Positions 43,565 to 56,732 of a stretch of DNA of 64,000 nt are shown here, in pieces. The first letter of the stretch is position 1. Every line of letters begins with the position of its first letter. The position numbers and the translations under genes were made by a program. Location: the NCBI GenBank assembly GCA_025094145.1, contig JALLLS010000088.1, positions 1 to 64,000 on the forward strand, written 5' to 3'. Below the pieces are notes generated by a model. That model searched no databases and was not told where the DNA came from. It saw only the letters and a program-made list of their open reading frames with translations. This DNA comes from Spinellus fusiger. Lineage: Eukaryota > Mucoromycota > Mucoromycetes > Mucorales > Phycomycetaceae.

Positions 43565-44662
43565 ATGTCAAAGCCAATGGTGACCATAGTGCGTGATTTC
43601 AAACTTGTTGTAGTGGGTGGTGGTGGTAAGTAGACAAGCTCTATTGTGTAGGACCCCACACAGTAAATAGATCATAGAAAAAGGCTTCTACCACACACAA
43701 AACACACAAAACACACAAAACACACAAAGCAGTTCTTTCATTCCTGTTTGTCCTTTATTATTATTCATTCTTAATTCATAAAATGTCTAATAAAATGACG
43801 ATAAAAAGACTTAGGCTTATAATAATAGCAGTAGCAGTAGTATTCATGGCATGAATCTCTTGTAATTACACGTGACTTATCCTCCAATCTTTTATTCCTT
43901 ATTAGGTGTCGGCAAATCCGCCTTGACTTTACAATTTATCCAGTCACAGTTTGTCGATGAATATGATCCTACCATTGAAGGTAAGAAAGTATGAACTATG
44001 CGTGGTTGGAGTATGGATGCATGAGATGGTATGCTGGGTCTTAAATTGAAAGTTGAATGGGTACTAGATTTCTATCGTAAGCAATGTTGCATTGATTCCG
44101 AAGTGGCCTTTCTGGATGTGCTTGACACTGCTGGCCAAGAAGAATATAGGTAAAATAGATGGATGGAATAAGAAATAATGAGCAGATAGACATCACAATG
44201 AAAGAAACAAAAAACAAAAACAAAAAAGAAGAGTACTTATAGAGTGTAACTAGTGCCATGCGAGAACAATACATGCGTAATGGTGAGGGGTTTCTACTCG
44301 TCTATTCCATTACCTCTCGTTTATCCTTTGAGGAAATTATCACCTTACATCAACAGATCTGTCGAGTGAAAGATCAGGCGTCTTTTCCAATGGTGCTTGC
44401 TGCCAACAAATGTGATTTGGAAAGTGAGCGACAAGTGTCTACAGAAGAAGGACACGATCTTGCAAAACTGTTTGGATCACACTTTATTGAAACATCCGCA
44501 AAGCAGCGTATTCATGTGGACGATGCATTTTATGATGTAGTAAGAGACATTCGACGATTCCATAAAGAGCAGGCAAGGCAAAGAGAGCAAATGATGGGAC
44601 AAAAGCAGCCCAAGAAAAAGGATGCCACGATTCCTCTCTCAAAGTGCTGTGTTTTGATGTAG
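43565..44662 (+). CDS. RAS: Ras-family small GTPase
   Basis: Molecular switch at the plasma membrane acting on growth and cAMP/MAPK signalling. Exons 43565-43625, 43906-43980, 44068-44149 and 44254-44662, 208 aa. P-loop GGGGVGKS (18-25), switch I YDPTIEDFYRKQ, switch [14 protein letters not shown] (Gln69 equals Ras Gln61), NKCDLE and ETSAK guanine-binding motifs. The C-terminal CaaX box CVLM is preceded by another Cys and Lys-rich sequence, predicting farnesylation. The P-loop reads GG where mammalian Ras has GA (position 11). Intron 1 (280 nt) contains an acacacaaa repeat (43690-43729). Start chosen at the first ATG ([18 protein letters not shown]). Confidence 0.95.
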
Positions 44663-46057
44663 ACCTTCCTACACAACTACGCATCTATCCACGCATCCAT
44701 CCATCCATCCATCCATCCATTCATTCATCCATTCATTCATCCATACACATCCATACACTACAATGAAGAGATATTTGTAGTCTTTTTTTCTTTTTCTTTC
44801 TTTTCTTTTCTTTTTTATTCCTCCTATACAGTTGTATGCCCTACTGTTTTCTTATTTCTTTGATGGTTTAACTCTTTATTGTTATAGTATCTTGTATGTA
44901 TATATATATATCAATGACCACTGCAGAATGCACCTTTCTATTCTTAATGATACACCGTGGGGTGAGAAGAGTGAAATGGGCAGTGTTAGATTGTTATCAT
45001 TGAGATGGTGGTGATACTACAGAGATGATAATTTCCTAATAATTCTCTAGTAGTCATAATATAGTGTTGTGGTTTAACCAAATACTACAATACTGTTAGT
45101 TATCTGTAACCTGATCATTCTTGCCATAAGCTATCTTACTGCCTTTGTCTGGCTATTGTCAGCTAACAGCCTCAATCTAATTGGTGTTTCTGTCTATTGT
45201 AACTTATAACATGTTCAAGTTGGTTTTTGTGCTTTCTTTCTAATAAACATAATGCTATTGAGTAAGTATCAATGTGTATATCATTCTATTGAATGAATTA
45301 CAATAGTCACAAGCAAATAGGAGTAGGTTTGCTTTGTGCAAACACAGTCCATCTCATGGATATCATGATTGTATCTCTTCAACAGCGGTCTTATTCTTAT
45401 TTATGCCGATACAAAGACAGAAATTCATATTTTACTGGCCATCGTAGTTTATTGGGTCATAGAAATGAGAATCCCACACTTGTATTCTACTTTTTCATTT
45501 TTTCATTTTTTCATTAGTAAAGGGTGTAATTTTTATTTATTTATTAAAGACAAGATTAGGCACTTATCTTATGAATTATTCTCTATGTTTATATATAAAC
45601 TCTAGTATCCTCAAGTGGACAAAGGACTCATTCACTTGCACTACAAAAGATTCTTTAACCAATCATCTTTCATTCTTTGTCTTTCTATTGATCTGTGGAC
45701 TCTATTCCTTTCTTTAATATTCTCCCCCTATGGAATCAGTAGAGGATTCAGCACTCTTTGCTAATCATATAAATATTCATATACCACACCACACCACACT
45801 GTATTCGATTGTATTCGATTGTATTCGATTGTATTCTATTGTATTCTATTTTACTATAGAGGCTATTATTCAGGCCTCATCATTTCCATCTCACATGATG
45901 AAACTATTCAAAAATGTTACCTCGTCCACACTGCTGAGTCACAAGTCACACACAAAGGGAAGCTTCACTTGTTTGACCTTCTTTTCACTCTTTCTTCATG
46001 TCACTTCCAACTAGCCCCTCCAGCCCCATAAACCACAGGTTCCAAGCCTTTGAGACA
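44663..46057. other. Intergenic with simple repeats
   Basis: Holds (CCAT)n-type repeat 44695-44745 and a 10-bp minisatellite 45801-45850 (five copies of gtattcgatt/gtattctatt). No convincing gene; short ORFs here lack splice or homology support. Confidence 0.55.
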
Positions 46058-46818
<761 letters not shown>

Positions 46819-47172
46819 AACGTTCTTTTTGAAGCGAAAGTAACATTCCTTAAAAAGGTCATCTGGGCGTATCCATGGACGTATAAACATAAAAGGGAAG
46901 AGTTGATGTCTGTTGCCATGGAAAACGTTTTATAGCAGCACAAAAAGTAGATAATCCATAAAAGGAGAAATTATAAACCAGCCAATGAAAAAGAAAGAAA
47001 AAAAAAGAAAGTGGTCTTCTTTACCACCCCACCCCAAGTTAAGCCTAGAATGACAAGTGTTCCATCTATAAAAAAAAAGAAACATAATGCCATTGCCTTT
47101 GCCTTTTTTTTTTGGTCATGTTTTCTTTCTTTTTTTTTAGTAGAAGTAGTGATAATAGTTGTGCATTGTTTT
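46819..47172. other. Convergent 3' intergenic region
   Basis: Separates the 3' ends of SNX3 (plus) and gamma-COP (minus). T/A-rich; no gene seen. Confidence 0.5.
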
Positions 47173-50100
47173 TTAAGCAATTGCCGAGAGAACAGTTTGG
47201 GCTATTTCAAGCTGCTCACTTCTAATACACAGTTCAAAAGCAACGCCTGTAGCACTGCTAAATGTCATTCTGCACCGTGCCACCACCTTGGCACCTCCCA
47301 AGAAAGTGCCTCCTAACACTAACACATGTGTCTTTGTGCTTTGAGGAAGAGCACTTTCTTCTGTAGCTTGCATTCCAAGAAGGTCAGTAATAGAAACACA
47401 GGCAGCTAAAGTAAGAGTACAGTCAGTTAGTCAGTCAGTCAGTCAGTCAGTCAGTCAATCAGTCAATCAGTTAGTCAGTCAGTCAATAAAAGTATAGAGC
47501 ATAGAAAAATAAACACTTTACCTTTGAGGCTGGGTGCCTTGTCCTTATCCAATGCAAAAGTATCCATTGCTTCATGTTCTGCAAGTGATTCCCATTCCTC
47601 TTCAAAGGCAGACACGTAGCGAGGACGCATGTAATCACTTGTTAGTGCCTCAATGTCTTCTATCTGGTATTCATCCTCATAACCCTCTTCATCAGGTTCG
47701 CCTGTGGTTGGGTCACAGTCCTTTACCACAAACTGAATGGTATTGGTAAATGTCACTAGATGGCATGAATAAGTATGCTGTCAGATGGTTATGTCTTTTT
47801 TACCTATAGGGAAATCCTGAGGATCTTCCTTCTCAAAAGCAACATAGATAACACCAGGGACATTGCATTCTAACTTGCTAGCAAGAACTTCGGCCACCTT
47901 AATAAGACCACAGTTCTCCATGTCAGGCTGCATCATCATGCCAACATTCTCTAGTAACTGATCATTCAGAGTGTTGGTGCAGTTGAATTGGAACACAAGA
48001 TGGTTCTCAAAGGTATGCTTTACACAGTGCACAACATACTCCGTCTCACTCTCTGTCAATGCGACTGGCTTACTAGAGCTCTTGAACAAGGGACCAAACA
48101 CAGACAGTTCAGGAATGGCAGCCAATTGATCTGCATACATGGCCTGTTGATCAAAGGTAGACACATGGTGAGTTGCTGCTGCAGCGGCTGTCTTGTCATT
48201 AGAACGAATGGAGGGTGTTGTATTTAACAGGGGTGTTGTTTCTTGGATGCGAAGACCTTTTTTTTTTTTAGCAGAGAGTAAGTGTACTGTTACCACCCTA
48301 CTAATATCCCACTACTTACGACGTCTTTCTTCATCTTGCTGGGTCTTGCTGATGACTTGGACAGTCTCAAGGTCAAACTGCTGCTCATTACCAAGAGGAC
48401 TGTTCACATAATCCACCAATTGTCTTTCGAGAGAAGCAAGGGCATAGGTAGAGTCTGATCCTAAGTACACTTTCTCTTCTTTCTTGACTTACTGTCATTC
48501 AATAAACGCTTGGTAGTACTCTCATTGTCCATGATAGCAAGATAAAGAGTAGCACGATCACGCACTTCATCATCCGTATCATCCAAACATCTGCAGAGTA
48601 AGTATCCAGCAGACCCGTGTTGCCTAACCTACCTTGTCAACAACACATAGACACTCTTCTTGACCATAGGATCCTCCACATTGACACCGAATTTGGCCAA
48701 AGAACTCACAGCCGCAGCACGCACAATGGAGTTCTCAAGAATCACTCTGTTATAAATATAACGAATGAATTTCGTAGGGGTGCTTGTCTTGGGACCCTCA
48801 ACACCCAACACATGCAGAATACGAACAGATAGCTTGGTGAATTCACAGTCTTCAATGAACTCACACAAGTAAGACAGGGCAGTATCTTTGCTCTCTGGGA
48901 TGTACTTGACCATATCAAACATAGCCTCCACCACTGCCTTTTTAAAGTCATAGCCACCCTCATCACGCAACACACCACTCAAGAAGGACATCATCACTGC
49001 TTGTTTGGTAGGGAACTTGAGACAGAGCGAGCGAATGGCATCTACAACAATGACCTTGAATTCATCAGAGATTTCACTCATGAACCCAGTGATCTGCTTC
49101 ATCAAGCGATCCACAGAGGCCTCATTGCCTGTCTTGAGAAGAGTAGTAATGGCAAAAGTGGCAATGCTACGGTTCTGATCTGTAATAAGATTCTCCATGT
49201 CCAGGTTACAGGGGGCCACAGCAGCAGGCTTTGTCAATGAGAGTCTGTTGAGGATGCGAATGGCAGCGAATCTCAGGGTAGGCTTGGGAGAAGAGAGGAA
49301 CAGTTGTAGTACTACTCATTCTATGAGATGTTGTTCTGCAATAGGTTTCTTACCAGAGATAGCAGGGAAGAGTTCTTTGGAAGAGGCGTCTGTCATATCA
49401 CACATGGCGCGTGCTGCTTCCAGATTCACCATTTCGTTTTTGTGTCTTAGGTATCCCTCGAGAAGTTCATACATGCGAGGTGTAGAGCTGCCAACAATGT
49501 AAGCTTTCCTTTCTTTCCTTTCTTTCCTTCATCAAGCACTGGCACTCACCTAGGATCTTCCTCCATCACCTTGCATGCATAACGAATCAAAAGACAAACA
49601 GCAGCAGGATTCTTGAGGGGCGTAGTTCCTCCAAGAATACTTCCACTGCGTGACCCTCCAAAGGTCTGTACCAACTTGGCCACAGCCATACGATCATGTT
49701 GACGAATCAAATACAACAGCCCAAGTGCATGGTATTGTGTGATGTTGCTGTTGGATACAATAGGAGGAGATGCATTGGCACCACTAAAATTAGCAATATA
49801 ACTAGAAGCAGCCGATGTAAATCCAGAGGCTTGCTTGGAGTGCACTGCCTCCTGCACTTCATTTGACCATCGTTTGATGATGTCTTTTGACACATGGAAG
49901 AGGTGATAGGAAGAGACAAGAGCAGCAGAGGACATGGAAGGTGTTTTATCCACGATGGCTGCCTTGAGAATACGTTCAATGCCTTGGATCATAGAGGGCT
50001 AATAACCAAAGTACGTCAGATTGTTTATATTTCTCGAGAAGTTTCTTTCTCTTTCTCCAATCTATTGATGTTGATATTGATATAGTCTATATCTCTTACA

Positions 50101-50638
50101 TCTGTAATAAGACACAGTGCACGAATAGCATTGGCCCTGTAAATAGTCTCCTGCTTGGACTGGATGTCTTTAATGAGAGATTGAGTGACCATGATCACAT
50201 CCTCAGCTATGCCAGACAGTTCTTTGATCACCAAATACATCATTTGTCGTAGAGAAGTCTAAGGAACATGAGCTCAGTATTTATTCTGTTATGGGAAACT
50301 ACTTACATCTTTGGACTGGAAAAGCTTAATGACATTGAAGAAAAGGTCGGTGGCCTCTTTGGCAGCAAAGGGTTCTCCCAGGTACAACAGATAAATAATC
50401 TTAGTCAAGAGAACTCTGCACTTTCTTGCATTGACAGGTGTTGCGTTGAATACACGGGCTTCTTGCAGTACTGCAGATTTGTTGATATGATAGAATACAC
50501 CGACGTCGCCTGTTATCACACACACACACACACACACAAAGGGATGTCAGCTACATTGATGACGCTTCACGCGTTCTCTCTCCTTAAACACCTCATGCTA
50601 CAAGTACCATTGTCTTCGTCTCTTTTGTTGTAGCTCAT
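47173..50638 (-). CDS. SEC21: Coatomer subunit gamma (gamma-COP, Sec21)
   Basis: Large subunit of the COPI coat for Golgi-to-ER and intra-Golgi vesicles. Eleven exons (minus): 50638-50608, 50509-50307, 50258-50100, 49998-49550, 49487-49354, 49314-48633, 48590-48493, 48460-48320, 48256-47804, 47755-47522 and 47405-47173, 938 aa, equal to the yeast protein. N-terminal adaptin-like solenoid: [67 protein letters not shown]. The C-terminal appendage starts around [15 protein letters not shown] and ends [12 protein letters not shown]. Intron 7 is only 32 nt (48461-48492) and must be removed, because reading through meets a stop. The gene shares a 360-bp upstream region with the divergent dehydratase gene. 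Confidence 0.95.
47421..47486. repeat. (AGTC)n microsatellite in gamma-COP intron 10
   Basis: Tandem agtc tetranucleotides with a few agtcaatc variants, wholly inside the intron. Confidence 0.95.
50515..50538. repeat. (CA)n microsatellite in gamma-COP intron 1
   Basis: About 12 ca dinucleotides close to the 3' splice site of the first intron. Confidence 0.95.
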
Positions 50639-50998
50639 GATGAGTGCTGCTGAAAGGGGGTTTTGTGACTTGCTAATAGCCAAAAGGACACTGTATAAAA
50701 TAAGAACAAGAGAAGAAAACACTAGTTTTCAAGTGTGTTTAGTGTGTCTCTCTCCAACCAACAAAGAGGAAAGAAGGAAGAAGCTGGGTTCACTAGCAAA
50801 AAAAAAAAAAAAGAAAAAGATGAGAAAGTCCTACGTGGTAGCAACTGAATTGGTGAAGGAAGCGGGGGATGGGTGACATGTTGTTTTTTAAAGGGGCGCT
50901 CAGGATGCTTTTCTGTAATAACAAGTGGCTGCACGTGACAAGTACAATAGCATTTTGTTCTTTTTTTTTTTTTGTTATTATTATTACCTTTCTCTATA
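50639..50998. promoter_or_regulatory. Shared divergent promoter region
   Basis: The 360 bp between the start codons of gamma-COP (minus) and the tRNA dehydratase (plus). It contains an A-rich run (50799-50812), a T-rich run (50960-50973) and tgtataaaataag (50692). Both prom­oters must lie here; individual sites cannot be assigned. Confidence 0.6.
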
Positions 50999-52654
50999 AT
51001 GACAGGAGAACGTTGGGTGGATGGAATTGCCCACAGTGTTCAACACCAGACCACCACAGCCACCCGACTCACCCTCACAGCCATTGCTGCCTCTGTCCTC
51101 ACAGCTTCGGGTATACTCTCCTACCAGTCACTACAGCGCCATCGCCGTACGCGTGCACTCCAGGCTCATGAGACAGTGGCACCACGGAAGCTGTCTTCTC
51201 CAAAGTCAGCAAAGCACTGGACACCCCAGGAAATAGACACACAACTCTCCAAGAACACTGCCTTTTTAGGAAAAGAAGGCATGGAGAAAGTGCGTTCTTC
51301 GTTTGTTATTGTTGTGGGAGCAGGAGGGGTGGGCTCATGGACAGCTCTTATGCTTCTTTACTCGGGTGTTCAACATATACGCATTATTGATTTTGACCAA
51401 GTCACATTGAGCAGTTTGAACCGTCATGCTGTGGCCACACTCGAGGATGTAGGCACACCCAAAGTAGTGGCTATTCAACGCCATTTTGAAGCTATTGCCC
51501 CTTCAGTGGTGTTGGAGACACACGTTGACTTGTTAAGCAAAGACAATGTTCAGACACTTCTCTCGGGTAAGAATATATAGATATGTTCTCATATGTACTT
51601 ATTTCATCAAGGCAATCCTGATTATGTGGTGGATGCTATTGATAATATGGAGACAAAACTTGATTTGATCCAGTACTGCCACAAACACCACATCAAAGTG
51701 ATGAGTTCTATGGGGGCCAGTACAAAGGCAGATCCTTCTCTGATACAAATTGCAGATATTAGCGAGACATTTGGTAATAGGCTATGGGGAGTTATTCACT
51801 GACGCCCAGTACAGAGGATCCGTTGGCACGTACTGTTAGACGCAAACTCAAGAAAGCAGGCATTCACAGTGGTATTCCTGTGGCCTATTCAGCTGAAAAA
51901 CCCCATCACGTCAAACTCCTGCCTTTGGGTAAAGTATAACAGATAAGATGAGACATGGCTTATTCCGTGTTGTATAGAGGAAGAGCGGGTGGCAGAAGCA
52001 GACGATTATGCTGCTCTTCCTGACTTTCGGTCTCGTATTCTGCCTGTGCTGGGGACAATTCCAAGCATGTTTGGTATGTCCATTGCTACCTATATTGTTT
52101 TGAATCTAGGCAAATATCCTTCCTTTGATCCTCTTGCTGTGAAATTACGCCATGGTGTGTATCAGAGAGTGCACCGTGACCTGATGATGCGTGAGATGAA
52201 GATCTATAATAAAAAGTAAGTCCACTGCAATGGGGCCTTATTCAACAGAGACTAGGCAATGTCTACTGGATGTCCATGATATTGGCTATCTCTATGAACA
52301 ATTATGGCATGGAAAGAGTCTTCTTTCGGGTCCTGGAGATCGATTGACGCTGGTGCGGTGGGACAGATCCCAACCCCCAAGCTATTTTAATATGGTGTGT
52401 CTTGACAAGACAGAGGCCAAGATACATGAGGATCTTCCTATTGACACTGATCTGCTGCAATACTATGGTCAAGGTAAACACTACAATGTCCAAGTTATTT
52501 CTTATATATATATAAACATACAAATATATAAATGTGTGTGTGTGGGTGGGTGTGTGTGGGTGTGTGGGTGTGGGTTTTAGATATATTTAATTGCGTCAAA
52601 ACTACATTTGACCGAGAAAGACACCTTCAGACTCTTTGGGACGATGTTCTATAA
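50999..52654 (+). CDS. TCD1: tRNA threonylcarbamoyladenosine dehydratase (TcdA / Tcd1-Tcd2)
   Basis: E1-like enzyme that cyclises t6A37 of ANN-decoding tRNAs to ct6A using ATP. The yeast enzymes sit at the mitochondrial outer membrane. Exons 50999-51566, 51612-51773, 51815-51928, 51978-52215, 52256-52473 and 52581-52654, 457 aa (yeast Tcd proteins ~430-450). An N-terminal hydrophobic helix (~22-42) is the likely membrane anchor. The ThiF/E1 nucleotide-binding loop is VVGAGGVGSW (residues 105-114), then RIIDFDQVTLSSLNRHA, DAIDNMETKLDL, SSMGASTKADPS, and a C-terminal fungal extension (DVHDIGYLYEQLWHGKS). Exon 3 uses the second of two close acceptors (tacag at 51814) to keep frame. Which of the yeast paralogues it matches best was not tested. 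Confidence 0.93.
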
Positions 52655-52825
52655 AGCAGAAAGAAAAAGAGAATAAAAAGAGAATAAAAAGAGAATAAAA
52701 AGAAAGAGAAAGAGCAAAGAGACATACAATAAAAAGAAATGCATTTAGAAAGAATAGGCATACTAGCTTATTTGTTGTGTGGAGAGAACAGTAAACAAAG
52801 ATAAGACATGGGAGAGAAGAAGCGT
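52655..52825. other. Convergent 3' region with 11-bp repeat
   Basis: 171 bp between the stops of the dehydratase and SNX41 genes; 52668-52702 is about three copies of agaataaaaag. Confidence 0.7.
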
Positions 52826-54754
52826 TCAATTGGGGATCTTGTCGATTTCAGCCCTAGCCTCCTTCCAAGACACTAGATTCTTCACTGTGAGTGGGTTACA
52901 TTAGACCACTTTTTCATTACCTCTTGGCAGTAGCTGATATGAACTTTGGCATAAGCAATCAGCATATCACGTAAATCTCTAATCTTCTCTCGCTGGAACC
53001 TGTCCAAATCAGCCTGCACCTCCACAGATACACCACTCAAATCCTTGCGAGTGATCTCCAAGGCACGTTGCAACTAGACCCTGTGAGTGAAGAGGAACGC
53101 GAGAGAAGAGTACCTTACCACTTCCATGGAATCCTTTGTCTTTCCTATTTGGTTATGGCGTGTAGAGGCAGGATCCACATCAATCAGTCCTTGCAATGTG
53201 TGTCCAACTGCATTGATCATCTGTACAGGTCCACTCCATCCTCTGTTCTGTCTTGTGGGTGTGGTTCTGTAATCACTGTGGGCGTAAAGATCTTCTAAGG
53301 ATTCTTCATGGGGTGGAGAGGGGCTAGGATTGATCTGTCCAATGTCGTGTGCATTGCTGCCAATCGTACGCTCTGTCGTCATGGCTTCGTGCAGTCGGCT
53401 TGCCTCTCGCTCAATCTCCAACAGGCCTTCGAGTGTTTCTTTTTTATGCTCGAGTGAGCTCTCGATGAGCTCTACCTGTGCATGTTTCATGTGTCTGAAT
53501 CTCAACACCTGCTTAATGGTATGTGCAAATTGGGAGTGCTCCTGAATGGGTTCTGCGAATTCGCCCTCCAACGTAGTGACCTAGAATAATAGAAATAGAA
53601 ATAGTAGTAATAATAATAATAATAATTAGTTGTTGTGATAGTAAGATGAGTAATAGTGCAACAATACACATGATAGCTGCCTGTTTACCATTTGCCCTGT
53701 TTCTGTATAAGAGGCATCCACTGCCTGTCCAATCTTCTCAATAGCATTCGCAAGAGCTCCTGTCTCGTTTAAACTAAAGCCATTGTAAACAGCCCCTAGT
53801 TCTGCATAATCATTGGCCAGCTCTATCTATAGTAAGCAGCAATTCAACAGGGACCATTTTACCTCCTAGACGGCGAATCACTTTGCGTTGGCTTTTATCC
53901 AAATGGTTGCTCATGTAGTTGGCAATGCGATACGTGAATTTCTCTGATGCTTCAAAACGTGCGTCAGGCTGTTTGAGTGTGTAGGTTGCTGTAGGCATGG
54001 GAATAAGATTACTCATCAAGACACCTTCGTAAATGCCGACATCTGTCTGATGGCTGGCAATCATTTGCAGAGGATTTTTGGGCAGATCCGCCAGTGGAGA
54101 AGAATGCAGGACATCCGCCTAGTGCCCAATAAAGATGGCAATAAGAATGGAACTTGTTATCAAGTGACAAATACATACATATTTATACACTGATCTATAG
54201 ACGACCTACCCAAGATACATTGCTCTCCAAGAACCGATGAAATACATGATCGTGTCCAAGCCCAGGATGGCTCTTGACTCTATTAAGAAACGTCTGAAGC
54301 ATTCTTTTTCTCTTCTCCACCATGGAAAGATCGTCCTTCACTCTTGTTTGAAGAGCAGCATAATCCACTGTCCATTGATTAACTCCCTTTCATTGTTAAG
54401 GACCTACCTAAGGAATGTTTCTCAGGAATAGGAGGGACAATCTTGGTAGGATGAAGCCTCACGAGGGACTGACGAAGAGACTCGAACTCACTGTATCTAT
54501 GTTTGGTTTCCATGTCCTGTATTAACAGTCAATGACAAAGTGTTCATGAAGAAAAACCTTTAGAATAACACTCGAGTGAGCAAATGAATAATTACGCCAA
54601 CACGGATAGTATAGGCAACATAGGATTTCCCGGTAGGTGTATCTGACTGCTTATTGGCTCCTATTATCTGAATAGCAGTGTTTGAACTGTGCAATAAATA
54701 GTCAACATGGCACTGGCATGGCTGTCGTAGGTTGTCGTGGGGATGGTCGCTCAT
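52826..54754 (-). CDS. SNX41: Sorting nexin SNX41/ATG20-like (PX-BAR, SNX7/30 group)
   Basis: Endosomal PX-BAR protein acting with Snx4/Atg24 in recycling and selective autophagy. Eight exons (minus): 54754-54596, 54516-54408, 54367-54210, 54118-53863, 53822-53689, 53580-53119, 53073-52921 and 52879-52826, 494 aa. PX domain: [54 protein letters not shown]. The BAR-like helical region starts near [16 protein letters not shown] and runs through [20 protein letters not shown] to [18 protein letters not shown], ending [18 protein letters not shown] low-complexity insert ([12 protein letters not shown]) interrupts the BAR region, as seen in Snx41/Atg20 proteins. If the last intron (41 nt) is retained, the protein ends 13 residues after CQE instead. 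Which of Snx41 or Atg20 it equals was not resolved. Confidence 0.92.
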
Positions 54755-55865
54755 TGGAAGAAGAAGTACACCTTATTTCTTAGCCACGCTGAATTCATGG
54801 GGGGAGGGGACTCTATGACCTCACGTGATTACCTCACAACACTGAGGAGTCCTGAACAGGCTGTAATGCATAAGGAGCAAACACCCAAAGTGACTAGGAT
54901 GGTTGCCCAGTTTGGAAAGACTGACTACAAACAGTGCTAAAATTCTATCAAAGAATTATGGTATTTCTTAAATCACTGTAATTCTCAAATCTAACATTTT
55001 TATAAAGATGGGCCATTGTCATTGGTCAAGGCATTATCATTGGTCAAGCCTGCGATAGAATGGTATTACATTCATGTCTGTGTCTCAAGAGGGGCCAAAA
55101 CATTTCTTCCTTTTCCTTTTCTTTTTCTTTTCCTTTTTCCTTTTTCCTTCTTTTTCTATCTTATTGCATAGAAAAAAACAGCCAATGAATTCTGTGGATA
55201 GGCTCTGTTGCATTAAAATGAGATAATCAATTAGTCACAATTAACATGATTGGCTTGTCATTCTTTACTCATTACATATTTTATAATTTCATCACTTTTA
55301 CTATTTTATAATTCTGGTACAGTTGTGGAATTTCATAGGTTTTATCACTCTTTCTACCAACATAGTACATACATGATGCATTCAGGATTAAGTAATAGAT
55401 TATATAATAACATGGCACTGGGGGTTTTAATATAGATATAAAGTCATTGAAGATAAACTTAAAAGACGATTTAATACTTATCTGATATACAAACTACTAA
55501 ACTCCTTTAAAGAAAGACGTTTAAAACCACTATAAAAACCAACTCAATTAAGGAAATTAAAAGTAAAAAAAAAGAAGAAAAAAAAGAGCTATGATCACAA
55601 TACCCATGCAACTGAACCTAGATAACCTTTTGGCAGAACTTGATAAGCAAGTACATCAGCTGAAATATATACTCTAAAACAAGACAACGTATAATACTAA
55701 CTTGACTCCTAGGATACTCCTTTAAAGCTTAGTTTATAAATGTTTCTATTTTTTTATTTTTTTATTTGGGATAATAAATACTGCAAACTAAATTGTTTCT
55801 TTCTTTATCACTTTCACTCTTCTACTCTCCTCAATTTCTACTCACTTTCGATTGATTCTTGTCCT
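54755..55865. other. Intergenic between SNX41 and the permease
   Basis: Divergent upstream region of two genes. A C/T-rich run lies at 55095-55160 and A-rich runs around 55560. No gene supported. Confidence 0.5.
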
Positions 55866-56701
55866 ATGGGTCAAAATCCAAATCAAGATACCATGTCCTC
55901 ATTAGAGGAAAACAAGGCAGAAATCATCGCTCAAATGGAAGAGAAATTTGATTATGAGAATTCACCTGAAGAAAGAGAATACTTGAGAAAATTAAACTGG
56001 ACTCTGTTACCGTTACTAGGATTTATTATTTTTATTCAGGTAAGAAATATCTATATAGATGAGAGTAGTCATCTTAGATGTCTGTGTGTCTGTGTATATT
56101 TATGTGTCAAATCTCTTTTGCTATGTATGATAGTTTAGTGACAAGACATTATTAAGTACTTCTGCTGTTATGGGTCTTCTGGAAGATGTTCAGCTCACTG
56201 GTAACCAGTTCGGCTGGCTAGGCTCTATTTTTTATTTGGGATACCTTATTTTTCAGGTAATGATTACAAACAAACATAAAAAGATAAAAAGATAAGATGA
56301 ATTAGACAGATTGTATACTCACATTCAAATTAGCCACCCAATAACTACTTATTACAAAAAGTAAAACATTCACGCTACCTCGGAATTCTTATCACTGTGT
56401 GGGGTGCCGTCATGGTATTAACTGCATTCTGTCAATCATTCCACGAACTAGCAGCTGCCCGTTTCTTCCTTGGTCTTCTAGAAGCAGGCACAAACCCTTG
56501 TTTATATATTATTCTCAGTCGATTGTACCGCCGATCTGAGCAATCTGCTTGCTTTTGTTTTACAAGTTTTTGTACAGGATTTGGAACAGTCATTGGAATA
56601 GGCATCACCATTGGTATCTCCACATTGAATGGGCGATATGGTCTGCATGCATGGCGATGGTAAGTTGAATATATTTCTTATTAACGTCTACTGAACTTTC
56701 T

Positions 56702-56732
<31 letters not shown>

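Noticed and set aside
43353..43583. 76-codon ORF before Ras
   Set aside because: Pyrimidine-rich leader; overlaps the Ras start in another frame.
54737..54940. 67-codon plus-strand ORF
   Set aside because: Overlaps the start of SNX41 and has no homology or codon support; probably promoter DNA.
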